A stretch of 64,000 bases of DNA from Dichomitus squalens LYAD-421 SS1 (GCF_000275845.1 NW_006766903.1:31445-95444), one strand, 5' to 3'. Positions 12,488-23,939 are shown, numbered from the stretch's first letter. Made by a program: numbers and translations. Notes: a model not told the origin generated them from the letters alone.

Positions 12488-13622
12488 ATGCTGAATGCGT
12501 TCAAGATCAAGGCCTTCGACCTCGAGCCCATCTACGCCGAGTGGAAGGACGCCCCTCGGTTCGTCGGAAACCCGAAGAAGGACCTCCCCGTCGACGACTG
12601 GCTCGCGCAAATCAAGTCTGGATGCATCGAACGCAAGGTTCCACGCGAGTACTGGCATAAGGTCGCGCAACACTACATGGCGGACAAGGCCAAGGCGCGC
12701 TTCGACGAGCTGAAGGCTGTCATGAAGAACATGCACGGCGGCAAGTACCGCTGGACGTGGAAGAACTTCAAGATCGCGATGCGCAATATGGGCTGTGCGT
12801 AGATCTTCGCTCCTCTCCGCTCTGCTGATCAGGGCAGATGATTCATGGACGTGACGCGCTTATCTACGTCATCTGTTTGGGTACAGGGGACGTCGATTCG
12901 CAGAAGACCGAGGCGATCGAGGTTCAGAGCAAGCCTTCGGGACTCTGGTGGATCGTCGGCAGGAGGAACAACGAGACAAAGGAGAAGGAAGTTGCACCTG
13001 TGGAGTCACTTCCTCCTCGGCCACCGCCGAAGACCCAGCGGTCGTTCGATTTTGGCTCGACGATGAAGAACCTCCCTCCCATGCCGATGCCTCGACGATC
13101 AGCGACGATGAGCTCTATAAGCTCCGTCGACAGCGTCTCGTCTGCGTCCTCGTCTTCCGTGACGTCAAACATCAGCTCGTTCTTTTCCTCCGCGAGGAAT
13201 ACCCCCGTGTCGACGCCAGAATCGTCCGCTGTTGCCTCTCCTGCTGGAACTCCCGGCGGTAGTAAGTGCCAATATGCTTCCTTTCGAGCCCTTCAAGTAG
13301 GCTGACAGGTATTCTTTCCTGTGCAGCCGTGACGACTGTCTCCCAAGTCCCGACGTGGCTCGTCAATGCCTGCCAGTCCCTCGAGTACCTCACGAATGAG
13401 CACCCGAAGGTCATGACTGCCCTCTCTGCCGTCCTCATCACCGTCGGCTCCCTCCCTGCTCTTCCCGCTATCTCTGCTGGCGCCGGTGGCGCCTTTCTCG
13501 CCAGCAGTACCGCCCACGCTCTTGGCTCCCTTGCGGTCGGCCTCGGCACAATCTTACAGTCGCAGACTGAGGGAAAGCTCCAGGTCCAACAGGGAGGCGA
13601 AGCGCAGAAGTCCCAGTCATGA
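12488..13622 (+). CDS. Undescribed basidiomycete family: helical N-module plus Gly/Ala-rich hydrophobic C-module (copy A)
   Basis: Function unknown. Exons are 12488-12794, 12887-13261 and 13327-13622, totalling 978 nt or 325 aa, all phases closing. Residues 1 to about 105 form a charged helical module with WLAQIKSGC, KVPREYWHKVAQHYMADKA and YRWTWKNFKIAMRNMGW. A short block ending LWWIVGR follows. The middle is Pro/Ser-rich and low in complexity. The C-terminal about 90 residues have QVPTWLVNACQSLEYL, a stretch HPKVMTALSAVLITVGS, and a Gly/Ala-rich hydrophobic end (AHALGSLAVGLGTILQ) that could insert in a membrane. Copy B at 14103-15116 faces it tail to tail. No catalytic motif is seen. The N-module might derive from a capsid-like helical fold, but that is speculation. 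Confidence 0.8.
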
Positions 13623-14102
13623 TGTCGTGTCGTACAACGGGCACCTGGTAATACATAATATTAGTTTCCTCCGACGTGAAGAGTCGTAGAGCGACTTTAG
13701 TGATAGCACAGTGTACGATAATACACGTTACGACATAGGGACATCATTCACTTGTACAACAGTCATTTATGAGTACTATATTATTCGTGTACTACTACGT
13801 TGCTCTGCTTTCGCCGTTCGGATGTCATCATTGCTCTTTTTGAGTTGTAAATTCGAAAGGTGATCGTCCTCCGTTCAGGGTAGCAACACCGCTGACGGCT
13901 CTCTTACAGGCAATGCCTGATACGTCGAGTTCAGGTGCAAATTCGACTATGTTACATACAACACTAGCCTGGCTGCAGACCTATGCACGGCGCGGATGTC
14001 CAGCATCCGGTACGAACTCCATCGACAATGCGACTTCGTGTGATCACCCTCGGTGTTCAGGTAGCATTCCTATGCTCCATGTTCGTGAGACGGTGACCAC
14101 GC
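13623..14102. other. Convergent intergenic region between paralogues A and B
   Basis: Holds the 3' ends of the two convergent paralogues. No gene, and no strong terminator-like structure, was seen. Confidence 0.5.
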
Positions 14103-15116
14103 TCAGTGGCCATGATGCCCGTGTCCGCCGCCCGAGTTGACCCTATCATGTGCAGACTTCAGCGCGCGCCCGACCACGACCGCAGCCTCGCCGATGGCCG
14201 CAACGGCCGCGGTCCCTCCCCCACTGATCGTCCCTACGGCCACGAGCACCGTCGCGATCGCCGTGAGGACGTCGGGATTGTCGTTCGCGAGCCCCGCGAG
14301 CGCCTCTGTGGCTGCTAGGAGCCACAGCGGCACCTGCGCGGAAATCTTGTTCAGCATCGACGGCTCCGGCTGAGGTGGGGCGCGAAGGAAAGGGAGCGCG
14401 GGGAGGGAAAAGAGGGAGTTCGAGCGCGAATGGGTGGGCTTGGGCTCCTTGTCTTTCTTGTCCTTCTCTTTCTGGAGCACAGCGGGCTTGGGGACGGAGC
14501 TGAGCAGCTTGCTTGGAGAAGGCTTGTTCGGCTTTGTGTCGACGACGGTCTTCGACGCGGGCACGACGGCTTTGCTTCCGGAGCTCCTTGCGCCGAGGAC
14601 GGAAGTCGAAGAAGACTCGTCTTTATTCCCCGCAACGATACGCCAGAGTCCGGTCGTCTTGCGCTCGACGTTGACCTCGCGTGTCTGCTTCTCGTCGATG
14701 TTCCCTAACCACCGGCACAACCATGGTTAGCATGCAGCCCGCGTAGGTTTTGGAAGTACAGGATAAGAAATGCACTCACATCCCATGTTCAGGAAGGCGA
14801 CCCGGAAGCTCTTCCAAGTCCATCCCCACTGCTCGCCTTGCAGCACACGCATCACCTTCTCGACCTCCATGACCCGTCCCCGCGCCTTCTTCGCCATGAA
14901 GTGCTTCGCGACGTCCGGCCAGTGGGTCTTCGGTACGCGGCGCGCACCACATCCCATCTCAACAAGGTCGAGCCATGCTTGGGCGGTTGGGTCATCCTTG
15001 CGTTTCGGTTTGCCCCTGAATTCAGGGATGAGGTGGTCGGCGTTCGCGGTCGACCAAGATTCGAGTGTGGCGGCGAGGTCGAAGGGCTTCGCGCCCGTCA
15101 TGAACGCTGCGAACAT
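14103..15116 (-). CDS. Undescribed basidiomycete family: helical N-module plus Gly/Ala-rich hydrophobic C-module (copy B)
   Basis: Paralogue of the gene at 12488-13622, in opposite orientation. Exons are 15116-14780 and 14704-14103, totalling 939 nt or 312 aa. The N-module repeats the same signature positions: GCGARRVPKTHW, DVAKHFMAKKARGR, WGWTWKSFRVAFLNMGW, then GLWRIVAG. The first intron falls at exactly the same Gly/Trp codon as in copy A. The linker is Lys/Pro/Ser-rich (PSPSKLLSS, KEKDKKDKEPKPTHSRS). The C-module reads AQVPLWLLAATEALAGL, then NPDVLTAIATVLVAVGT and a Gly/Ala-rich hydrophobic run, ending in a His-rich tail (GGGHGHHGH). The second intron of copy A is absent. Function unknown; a membrane-interacting C-terminus is an inference from composition. 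Confidence 0.8.
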
Positions 15117-16536
15117 ATCTACCTCGTTGATGTTCTTTGAGTGGTTTGCGATTCAGCGGCCAGTGGAAGGCGGTGGTTGATGCGAAAGGCGTCAGGGCGA
15201 AAGGCAGTAATCGACGGAAGCTGGAGGTATAAGATGGGTGAACAGTGTTTGTTTGAGTTGAATAACGAGCTGATTCGGCAGCTGGGGGTGCTTTCAGGTC
15301 GCCTTTGTTTGCCTATTTCGGCCCCGGTTAGGAAGATTCCGGGCACCAACTGTGATTGTTGTTGGCTACGGGGCGGGCACAAGACGCGTGGACTTCTTCA
15401 CCAACCACGCGAGCGCGTCTGTAACATGACGGTGAGCATCCTCTGTGTACCTTGAAGGTACAGCCAAGAATGGGCCCATCTACCAATGACTTGCGGAACT
15501 CATCACAACCTCTTCAATCGGCTTGCCTGGCATACGTGGTGGACTCGGGGATATCTAGGCTATAGTGAAAGGTTCCGTCTCCTCGAGCTCGTGTCGGCGA
15601 TGTTGGAACTGGTTACCGTTACCGAACGAGGACTCGGTCAGAAAGCGGGGGAAAGGGAGACTATGGCACGCCTTCCACGGGCCGCTACTCTCATCAAAGA
15701 ACTTGTAAATGGACCTACCGATGCAAACTCATCAAGCTGGAGCGCCGAATGGGATGTGGCCTGTATGTGTCTTACTTGTGCGTGGCAAAGAGCGCGCAGC
15801 AGGTTGTCCGCCAGCTCGCAAAGGTGATCAATACCGCAACAGACTCGGAGGCACTAGCGACGACAGCCTTGTTCTGTAGCGCACTCACTGCGGCTCAGCT
15901 GCACCGCCGAGCATAGGGTCTTCTGACCACAATGAATTCATCAGTAGAAGCTGTACAGACGAGCGATAATCAAATCGCCTGCATCCCAGAGTGACCCTAG
16001 CATAACCTCCCATGGTATGTTACAATTGAAGTACTCGCCTATGGCCGGGTTTCATGGTCACCAGTTGCGACGATATGATGGCTGTAGAATGGCTGCTTGA
16101 CCTACTACGGCGAGGGCACGGCCAGTATGTGTAACGATCTGTGCAACGCTGTCATGGCTAGTTGACAGCGAACGCCCTAGCATTGCAAGTTGCCGTAAGC
16201 GCTAGTAGTGGCGGCGTCGAATCAGCACCTTCGGCGTCCATTTAGTAGGCGAGGCGGGACCCGGATGCTGTTTCCGACGACCGGAACGCACCCAGTGAGT
16301 GCGCTTCCGACGTGCTGCTCGGATATGTCAAACCAGACTCTCCTGGAGAGCCTTGCGGACTTCTACGCTGCATCTCATTGGCATGGTGCTCACCGCCTCG
16401 ACCGCTGTCGCAAACGTCGCCCACATCTACCCGAGGCTTATGACGAGAACGAGCAATTATGAGACAAGCTATAAACCTTCCGCCCCAAGACATCTGCTCA
16501 CAACCCCAGTAAAAGCCCAAGGGATTCGACTTGGAC
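15117..16536. other. Intergenic, no gene recognised
   Basis: Contains the promoter of copy B on the left and the 5' region of the membrane protein on the right. A 113-codon plus-strand frame at 15486-15827 has no family resemblance that I recognise and no splice context. Left unassigned. Confidence 0.4.
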
Positions 16537-17579
16537 ATGAAACTTGACCAGCGAGGCGACATCGCAATCGCAGAGATTGTCTTTTATGTGCCCATCCTAA
16601 CCCTATCCATCGTTCTCTCAGTACGACATGGCGCCACACGGAAAGCTGGTTGGATCCTCTTCGCAGTGTTGTCAATAGGTGAGCTGCTCTGACCATATAT
16701 CAGCACTAGTACTCGAAGCTCATCTACCTGCCTTCAGCACGGATCATCGGAGGCATCACACATGTACTCTCTGAACAAAACCCGAGCAACGTCACGCTTC
16801 AAGTCATCTACACCATAGTTGAGTCAGCTGGCCTGTCGCCACTGCTCCTGGCAACTCTGGGATTCCTGAGCACGGTGTACGTTCCACACCAAAGTAGAAC
16901 TTATAGGTACCTGTCTAACGATACCTCTCACAGGGCGCAGTATTCTCTCGACAACACGCCATTCATGGGCGTCCGCACATTCCGCATCCTACACCTTCTC
17001 GGCACGGCTGCGGTCATTCTCGCCGTCATTGGCGGAGTCAATATGAGCAATGCGAAGAACGAACATGATCTTGACTCCGCCGCCACGCTCCGCCACATAG
17101 GCGCTATCCTCTTCGTCGTCCTCTACGCCTTCATCGTCGCTGTCACGGCCTTCTGCTGGCTGAACCGCGAGCAAGTTCTGAAGTACAGACGCAAACTTCT
17201 CTTCACGATCATTGCATCCCTACCCTTCCTCCTCGTCCGCGTCGCTTACTCCATCCTCGGGGCGTTTGCGCCGTCTTCGTTCGGCTTCGACACCGAGGGC
17301 CACCTTATCCCCGTCCAGTCAAACTCGGCACTCAGACACTTCTCGTCTTCGACCGGCGATTGGGCGATTTATCTCGTTATGTCCGTCCTCATGGAGTGCA
17401 TTGTCGTGCTTATCTACACCTCTGCCGGTCTTCGCTTGCCTCTGAAGCAGGACCTCGTAGACTATCAGAGGGCGGAAACGCATATCCCCATGATGTCTCA
17501 AGAAGACGACTCGTACAAGTACGCACAGCCTTACTCGTACACACAACCTTACTCGCAGGATCCTACACAGAGGGTATAG
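16537..17579 (+). CDS. Seven-TM integral membrane protein, DUF7702-like
   Basis: Exons are 16537-16678, 16738-16876 and 16934-17579, totalling 927 nt or 308 aa. The pattern matches the fungal seven-TM family now called DUF7702: an N-terminal helix after a short acidic lead (IVFYVPILTLSIVLSV), RHG-x-TRKAGWI, then ARIIGGITHVLSEQNPS, SAGLSPLLLATLGFLS, RILHLLGTAAVILAVIGG, a helix-loop with HIGAILFVVLYAFIVAVTAF, YRRKLLFTIIASLPFLLVRV and a last helix ending in IVVLIYTSAGL. A Tyr/Gln-rich cytosolic tail has short repeats (QPYSYTQPYSQ). The start was chosen as the Met just before the first TM helix that splices in frame. The molecular function of the family is not known to me. Confidence 0.82.
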
Positions 17580-17914
17580 TGAGCGCGCAGCGGCACAGCG
17601 GGCTCACATTGGCTGATCTCGTATAATGGGTCACCTTAGTAGCGCTAGCAAGGTTACTTCGCCGTTCTTGAATATCATCATTTGCTGACGGGTACATCTG
17701 CTATTCGCGGGAGGTACCATTACACTGGCTCGCAATAGGCACCAGGGCAACGTCGACGCAAACGGGTGGCTTACAAGGGATGCCGTCCATAGTATAGTGG
17801 TACAATATATGTGTACAAGATTTGATCAGTAAGACTCCGTCTGTCCATCGCAAAGGACTGAAACATCCAGATTGCATCCTATGTGTCGACGATCCGCAGG
17901 GCGCCCAAGAACGA
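17580..17914. other. Convergent intergenic region between the seven-TM gene and the first P450
   Basis: Holds 3' ends only; nothing recognised. Confidence 0.5.
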
Positions 17915-20260
17915 CTAGATAGTCAGACCGACGCGCGCCTGAGCAATGAGATCCGCCGCGGTGTCGCAACGCGGCAGAATAGAGCAAACGAATGGTTTCG
18001 GTTGGCTGAAACCGATAATGTTTACAGTTCGCCCTCTGAAAACCGAAGACGAGCGCAACTCACCTCACGAAGCCAGATGCATAGTCGGCCGAAGGGACAA
18101 TCTCGGTGCCCCATTGGTCTTTTACCTTAGTGATGTCGAACAAAGAGATAATGTTGGCAGCAGCGAGCCAAATGCTCGCTTCTGCAAAATCACGCCCGGG
18201 GCAAAGCCTGCGTCCAAAGCCGAATACGATCTTGCGTGGATCAGCGAACTCGGCGACGTGCCGATCCATCTCGAGCCAACGCTCGGGGCGGAACTTTTGC
18301 GGCTCGGGATAGTAGGTGGAATCCTGGGTCATCTTCCTGCACGCGCAGGAGACGATGTTGATTGGGCAATCCTCAGAAGACAAGCAATGCGACGATAACG
18401 CGAAGCGTACCACATATTCGCAATGACCATAGTCTTACCGGGGATATGGTACCCACGGTACTCGTCATCGTACATTGCATTATGCGGAATACCTACTCGC
18501 AGGGTTAGACCGAAGCGCAGAAAGGTGATTGCTGAGCATATGCTGTTGCTGGTACACACCGAGAGGAACGGGGCACCGCCACCTACAGAGGGCCGATGCG
18601 TTAGGACTACAGAACCGACGTCAACAGTGGAGAGCGATCGCACCGGAGAACCTCGCTAATGACACAATCGAGATACGGCAAGCTTCCCCTATCCTCAAAA
18701 TCGGGAAGCCTTGATTTGCCGATAACCCTATCGAGCTCTTCCTGAGCCCGCCTGAACGCATCTGGGTGTAAAGCCATAGCGAGGATGAAAGTCGACAATA
18801 CGGTGACAGTCTGTTGCAGATCATGCGTGAGATGATCCAGGTGATCCTCGACATCATGATCCGCATACGCACCGTCTCAGTGCCAGCTGACCAGAAAAAT
18901 GAGAACATGCATGAATGGAAGCAGTGATCAACCGCACCTCCATAAATGACGCCGGCTGCGCCCTGAATATCGTCTACTTCTTCCGCGGACGGCCCATTGC
19001 GGCTGTAAGTCTCTTCGAGAAGAGAAGCAGTAAACGAGGGTCTAGCAGTCCCAGCAGCCTGAGTTTGTTATACGTCAATGATAAGCAATACTGTCAAATG
19101 TAAAGCACACGCTTACCAATGCAAGTGTCACCATCTCGTACGGGCTCTGCATCATAGCACGTACCATCCCGCGAATCCTTAACGCCTCACGTTTGAATCC
19201 GGCGCCAGGCATCCATGTTGGCAGTGCCTTGACTGATAGCAGAGTGAGCGCTAGAAACTAACTCGGCGGCCGCAAGAAGGGATCGGAAGCCCGAGCGGAG
19301 AGTGGACGGATGAAAATGTGATCTACTCACGGATTGGGAAGAAGTCGACCAGCATGGAGCCGGGACTTCCGGCGAGGACGGTTGCTGTCGTGGCCTCATG
19401 CGCAAGCTTGACGTATTCATCTTCCAGAGAATCGATGCGATGGCCATACGTAATCTCCATGATCATGCCCGTCGCCCATCTGAATGTCGAAGGGGAAGCC
19501 GGTTAGCGAGGCGATAAGAGTGGCCCGCGGTCTCACACATCACTGGTGGACGTATGCAGTTCGCTGCAACACCGCCATGCATGTGATACGCTCACCTGTT
19601 GATGTGCGCCAAGAAGTCCACCGGACTTTCAAGCAGGCCGGAGAGAAGAGTATATGTCTCCCGACATTGGATGGGCTGATAGCCTTGCAGCGCCGACTTT
19701 GTCTGAAAGTTGTCATGTATCCACCGTCGATGCTTGCGGAAACGGTCTCCATATTCCATGTGAGTGACGACATTATCCCATCCCATCCTGAACAGAGAGG
19801 AAGGGCGCATCAGCGCATCAGGACGGTGAGAGTAATACTATACTGGGCGGTACGCACAGCTCAGACAAGAGGATGAGCCGCGGCCTATCCGAATAGTTCC
19901 CGCTCTTCTTCTCGAGCAGATCTTGTGCGGCCCGCAGTGAACCAAGGACTAGGACCGGTTTCCTGAAGATCTTCGCAAAAACGATATCCCCTAAAGCGAC
20001 AGTACTCAATACACCGCCTTCGTGGGAAATACACGAATCTACTCACCAAACTCCTTCGTCCAGTCTGCGAATGTCCGCTCTTGGTAGGTCTGTGGCAGTT
20101 GATGAACATTTCCGAGAACCGGAATGGCCTTGGGACCTGGGGGCAACCGAGCGCGATCACAACGCCGACTCAGCCGCCAAGATATGGCAATTCGAAACAG
20201 GAGTAGGAGGCAAGCAGCAAAGCTGACAGGTGCGAAGATGTGGAGGTAATGAGGCTCCAT
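17915..20260 (-). CDS. Cytochrome P450, otherwise complete but with an apparent frameshift
   Basis: Haem-thiolate monooxygenase, predicted ER-anchored. Exons on minus: 20260-20047, 19990-19858, 19787-19596, 19479-19331, 19232-19117, 19056-18938, 18886-18873 (14 nt), 18810-18644, 18582-18560, 18492-18411, 18336-18064 and 18005-17915. An N-terminal TM (SFAACLLLLFRIAISW) is followed by the proline hinge LPPGPKAIPVLGN. The I-helix AGTETT is split over the 14-nt exon, the ExxR motif is EVLR, the PERF-type motif is FRPERW, and the haem loop is FGFGRRLCPGRDFA. In exon 6 the frame changes between GTARPSFTA and LLEETYSRNGPSAEE, around 19017-19027 (a TTCTTC run): two bases are missing (or one added) relative to an open frame, and the summed exon length is not divisible by three for the same reason. 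Everything after the shift is intact, so this is either a very young pseudogene or an assembly error. The family resembles the basidiomycete CYP5144/CYP5037-type P450s. Confidence 0.85.
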
Positions 20261-21354
20261 AGTGGGGCTCTACGCCAGCGGGTGTGCCGCCCGGACTGGA
20301 AATCGCTCCATCGGGCTTTATACCATGAGCGGAAGATCGGAGTGTCGCACCGACAAACTCGTACAAGCTCACCGCGAATACCACATTTCCACTTTTTGCG
20401 TTGAATCCCCAACTTGGGTTCTCCTGCAAGACTTTGGGTTCAGGGTCGGCGCGTGGTGGCTTCGGGGAGTTTCACGCTCCCAGTAGGGCAATTGAATCGA
20501 TCGGGGAAGAAGCCTTGCCCGATGGCCCGCGTATCGTGATGTGATCAAAGAACAATGTAGAGGAATGACAACGTAGTCGACAAGCGGGGAGAGCACGATT
20601 GCCACAACGTCGATACGGCAAAGGTAGCGCCGCAGCGTCTCCAACCTGGGTCAGCAGAACACCTTATGGCACCCGCTGTTACAGCGAGGAGTGAGAGCAG
20701 GCCAGTGCACCGGACGTGTAGAATGGTCCAGAGACACCTGCTGGAAACCACTTTAGCTTGGGAAGATCCTGCCCATCGGGGCAACAGTTCGGTCACACTT
20801 GGTGGATGATGGTGCAAGACTGCAGCGACTACCGAGGAGCAATCGCAACAGTAGCGAAACGCTTCTCAGACGTTAGGATTGAATCGCTTCACCTGCCGTA
20901 CGTTACGGACATCAGACGTGAGTGTGCGCGAGACATCCGCGGCGGTTACGTACGCAGCACGGCACTCCTTACGAGCAACGTGGGTATCGAAAACTGATGG
21001 AGGTTCCTTCCGATTAAATCCATAAGCGGTTTAGACGTAGTCCACTCAGGGAAACGACACATACCGCCAGTCGAAGCAGCGAAGCGCCTTTCAGGCATTC
21101 TGGTGTCTGCCCATCAGATAAACGAGTCACTGCCGTTTCGAGACAGCCACAGCAATTTCGAAAGGATGATAGGATGCTATCGCCGAGGTTCCCTCGGGAG
21201 CTCTTTTCCGTTGAGCTGAGCTACTCACACGAAGGGAAAATATCCTCGGGGATGGGAGTAGCTCATCGGATGGCAGAAAGTAGATGAGCAGTACAAACCC
21301 TATTCAAAGCTTGCTGCAGATGATGTTATGGCATGTGACCGAGAACGTCTGTAC
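20261..21354. other. Intergenic between the first P450 and the tRNA gene
   Basis: Contains the P450 promoter. The remainder shows no convincing coding frame or repeat. Confidence 0.4.
20316..20322 (-). promoter_or_regulatory. TATA box of the first P450
   Basis: TATAAAG on the minus strand, about 55-60 nt upstream of the P450 start codon, a usual position for a fungal TATA element with a short 5' UTR. Confidence 0.5.
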
Positions 21355-21427
21355 GGTTGAGTGGTGTAGTGGTTATCACTCCTGTCTTACACACAGGCGG
21401 TCGTCGGTTCGATCCCGGCCTCAATCA
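21355..21427 (+). tRNA. tRNA-Val, anticodon UAC (TAC)
   Basis: 73-nt intronless tRNA. The acceptor stem GGTTGAG pairs with CTCAATC (one G-U), with discriminator A at 21427. The anticodon stem CCTGT/ACAGG encloses the loop CTTACAC, giving anticodon TAC, which reads GUA valine codons. The T-arm shows GGTTCGATCC. The D-arm has the expected TGG-TGTAGTGGTTATCA form (internal A and B boxes present). Confidence 0.95.
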
Positions 21428-22346
21428 TTTTGGTGTCATCATCTTCCGAAATCGGTGGTTGCTTTGTTGATCTCCCCTCCTTGTGTGCCCTAAGCCTCCC
21501 ACTCATGTCGGTTTGTGTCAATGTCCGTCGCCTACGTTGCTCACGGTTGCAATCAGAAGATGGATGTTTCGATAAACGCCGGAATTGTAAGCGTTGGCGT
21601 CTGTTCGGCCAAACTAGCGGCGCAACTTGAATTCGTACTCTCCGATGTCACTTTCCCCTTTACTGTCGCTTCGAGCTCAGCGTAGCTCGCGAAGAAGTGT
21701 CCATCCGATGCTCCCGCACCTTCTTGCAGGAGAACTTCATCCATATCTTATTCCTAGGCGTGTTGGGGCTGCACTGAATCACACTCAGCCAATAGGCCGC
21801 CGCAGCGCTTTAGATAACCAGTCTCGCCATTCAAGCTTCAAGCATTACGACAGCCTTGGCTAGTCCCGACCGCTGTTCGCGCCTCTCGATACGTCATGTC
21901 ATGGCCCTACTGCATCTTTTATGGTCACGGAGTTGGCTTGCGGTGTACATTTACAAGTGTGACGCTATGATGCTGGAAGCGTCCTTGGCTCCACGTCCAC
22001 GCTCTCCCTCCGTGGCAAACGGCAATCGCTTGGTAGGGAATCTTCAAGAGAATCTGATGAGCCGAACTTCTGACCTATAGCTGGCTAGAAGTGCCTCGGT
22101 GCGGCAGCGCACCATCACACAGCTCCTGCCGCGGCGAATTATTCTAGGTATCTCAGCGTTGGAATAGCGGCGATCCCGCCTCCAGTATCGCAAAGATGAA
22201 GGTATGCGATTGAGAATTGCACAGTGTACCCTTACGCACACGGGTTCACAGCCGAATCACCCCGCCCGCCAGCTCCTCCCGCTCTCTTATCGTCATATCC
22301 TCCGCATCCACTTGAAGCCTGACATTGAATGGTGTGCCCGGTTCCC
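21428..22346. other. Intergenic, no gene recognised
   Basis: Small frames on both strands without family resemblance. Nothing else seen. Confidence 0.4.
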
Positions 22347-23939
22347 TCATTCTGGCTCCCTACGTCGAATCATCTGTTCTCCAGTTAAACAAGACCCAGT
22401 ATTGGAGCGATAGCCAAAGGAGAAGAGGCTCTGCTTACCTGTCTTCCGCGGCGGTGATGGCTCCGCTCGGGCCGCAGACACTCGCTTCTTTCGTGGGGAG
22501 GGCGTATGCTCAGGATGCTTCGCCTGGGTGCCCGCACCATGACTACTACGACCCATCTCTTTCCCACCTTTCTTCGTCCGCGCTGCCTCCGACGGCCCTG
22601 GGACACCTCCAGTGGGGGCCGATGGCGCCGCGCAATCTTCATGAGCCTGACTCTGTAGCGCCGCATCTCGTTCACGCCAACGGCCTGAACGGGTGCGTGG
22701 GGATGGCGTGGGCTTCCGTGCTCTCCACGAGCCTTCCAAGTCAGCCGCATCCTGCTGCAGCCCTGCCCGCTCGTTTCGTGCCCTGAACGGAGTCGGCGCA
22801 GGCTGGACCCGTACACCCTCAGCAGGCGCGGTCAGTAGGCGAGGATCGAGTCCGATAGCTGTCTCTGGCTGCTCCGCTTTTTCCTCCTGCTTCGTCCGCT
22901 TGTCGACTTCGAAGTGCCAGGCGCCAGGCTCAGTTTCTGTTCGGCTCCGTCCCACGCCTTCCCCGACAGAGCGATTAGCCTGCGGCATACCGCCGGCGCT
23001 GGGGACGGAACCGGCAGTCGTGATGCATGGGTCAATCCTGGGCGCAAGGTCTCCGTCGCTCCCCTCTTCGGCCTTGATAGAAGCGAACTGAAGAGGGGTG
23101 TTCTCGGCATCGCCGCCCGCAACTGACTGCTTCTTCGGCACAATGTCCAGATTGCCTGGGGTCTCGCCTTGCTCGCTACCGTCCCCCTCGCGGTTCTTGT
23201 CCACCTTCTCGTCCGCCAAGCTAGCGCTCTCAGATGGATCCCCGGGATCCCCGGGTGGCTTGGTGTCGAGGCAGAAGGAGGACGGCGGAGCGAGGGATAT
23301 GTATGATGCCAGCCCAGGGAAGGGCAAGGCAGGATTCGAGAGGCGAAACGTATTGGAAGACCTGATTGTCTTGCTAGTGCGGGTGCGGACGAGCGTTTCC
23401 TGGAGGGAGGCAGTTGCGCGTACCTCGGTCGTCTCCATGTGGGTGACGAGTCGCAGCAGGTCCTGCAGCCTCGAGCGCTGCCGCAGGAGCGTTGTCTCGC
23501 GCTCCTCGGTCGCGTGGGCGAGATTCTCGAGTGTGTAAATCTGCTGCTGGAGGAGGTAGGCCGTGGCGAGTACTTCGTTCGTGAGATCTTCGACGGAATC
23601 CAACTCGATCGCGAGATGCAAATGCGGGGGAGTAGGGCTGCCTGCGTGGGTTCTAGCGACCATGGCTTGTGCGATTGCAGATGCGGCGGTGGACGGGAAG
23701 TTCTTCGGGCTGCGCGGATGAGGCACGAGATCCGCGTAGACCGGCTGGTGGGGGAAAGGAGAGTACGAAAATCCAATTAAGGAATTGGAGGTGTGTTGTG
23801 GCGGACGCCTGTGCTCGGAGAGGCTGACATTGTGGCACCTGGGCTGGGTCGTTCGCGAGGATGGGTCAGCGACATGTCCACCTCGGGCCGATTTGACACG
23901 GTGCTGCTCTTCTGACCACAGCGGTTGACACTGTTTCAC
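22347..23939 (-). CDS. Coiled-coil, otherwise disordered protein of unknown function
   Basis: Single long frame of 530 codons. Around residues 115-180 there is a strong coiled-coil-like segment (DSVEDLTNEVLATAYLLQQQ, then RETTLLRQRSRLQDLLRLV). The remainder is Pro/Ser/Glu/Lys-rich and low in structure, ending in basic Ser-Pro-Arg-Lys motifs (TPSPRKKRVS, EPSPPRK) that look like nuclear targeting or phosphorylation sites. A donor at 22438 (AG|GTAAGC) suggests the C-terminus is really formed by splicing to a short last exon ending near 22360. The N-terminus is uncertain: an internal Met at 23663 begins the better-looking part, but high-GC coding character extends upstream of it. It is divergent from the gene at 24129. 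Family not recognised. Confidence 0.6.
   Translation of the reverse strand: MKQCQPLWSEEQHRVKSARGGHVADPSSRTTQPRCHNVSLSEHRRPPQHTSNSLIGFSYSPFPHQPVYADLVPHPRSPKNFPSTAASAIAQAMVARTHAGSPTPPHLHLAIELDSVEDLTNEVLATAYLLQQQIYTLENLAHATEERETTLLRQRSRLQDLLRLVTHMETTEVRATASLQETLVRTRTSKTIRSSNTFRLSNPALPFPGLASYISLAPPSSFCLDTKPPGDPGDPSESASLADEKVDKNREGDGSEQGETPGNLDIVPKKQSVAGGDAENTPLQFASIKAEEGSDGDLAPRIDPCITTAGSVPSAGGMPQANRSVGEGVGRSRTETEPGAWHFEVDKRTKQEEKAEQPETAIGLDPRLLTAPAEGVRVQPAPTPFRARNERAGLQQDAADLEGSWRARKPTPSPRTRSGRWRERDAALQSQAHEDCAAPSAPTGGVPGPSEAARTKKGGKEMGRSSHGAGTQAKHPEHTPSPRKKRVSAARAEPSPPRKTGKQSLFSFGYRSNTGSCLTGEQMIRRREPE

Noticed and set aside
15486..15827. 113-codon plus-strand frame between copy B and the seven-TM gene
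   Set aside because: No family resemblance, no splice context and no promoter-like sequence; length is within chance for this base composition.
22693..23780. Overlapping frames on both strands inside the coiled-coil gene
   Set aside because: Shadow frames from strong GC bias; only one frame has coiled-coil heptads and coherent composition.
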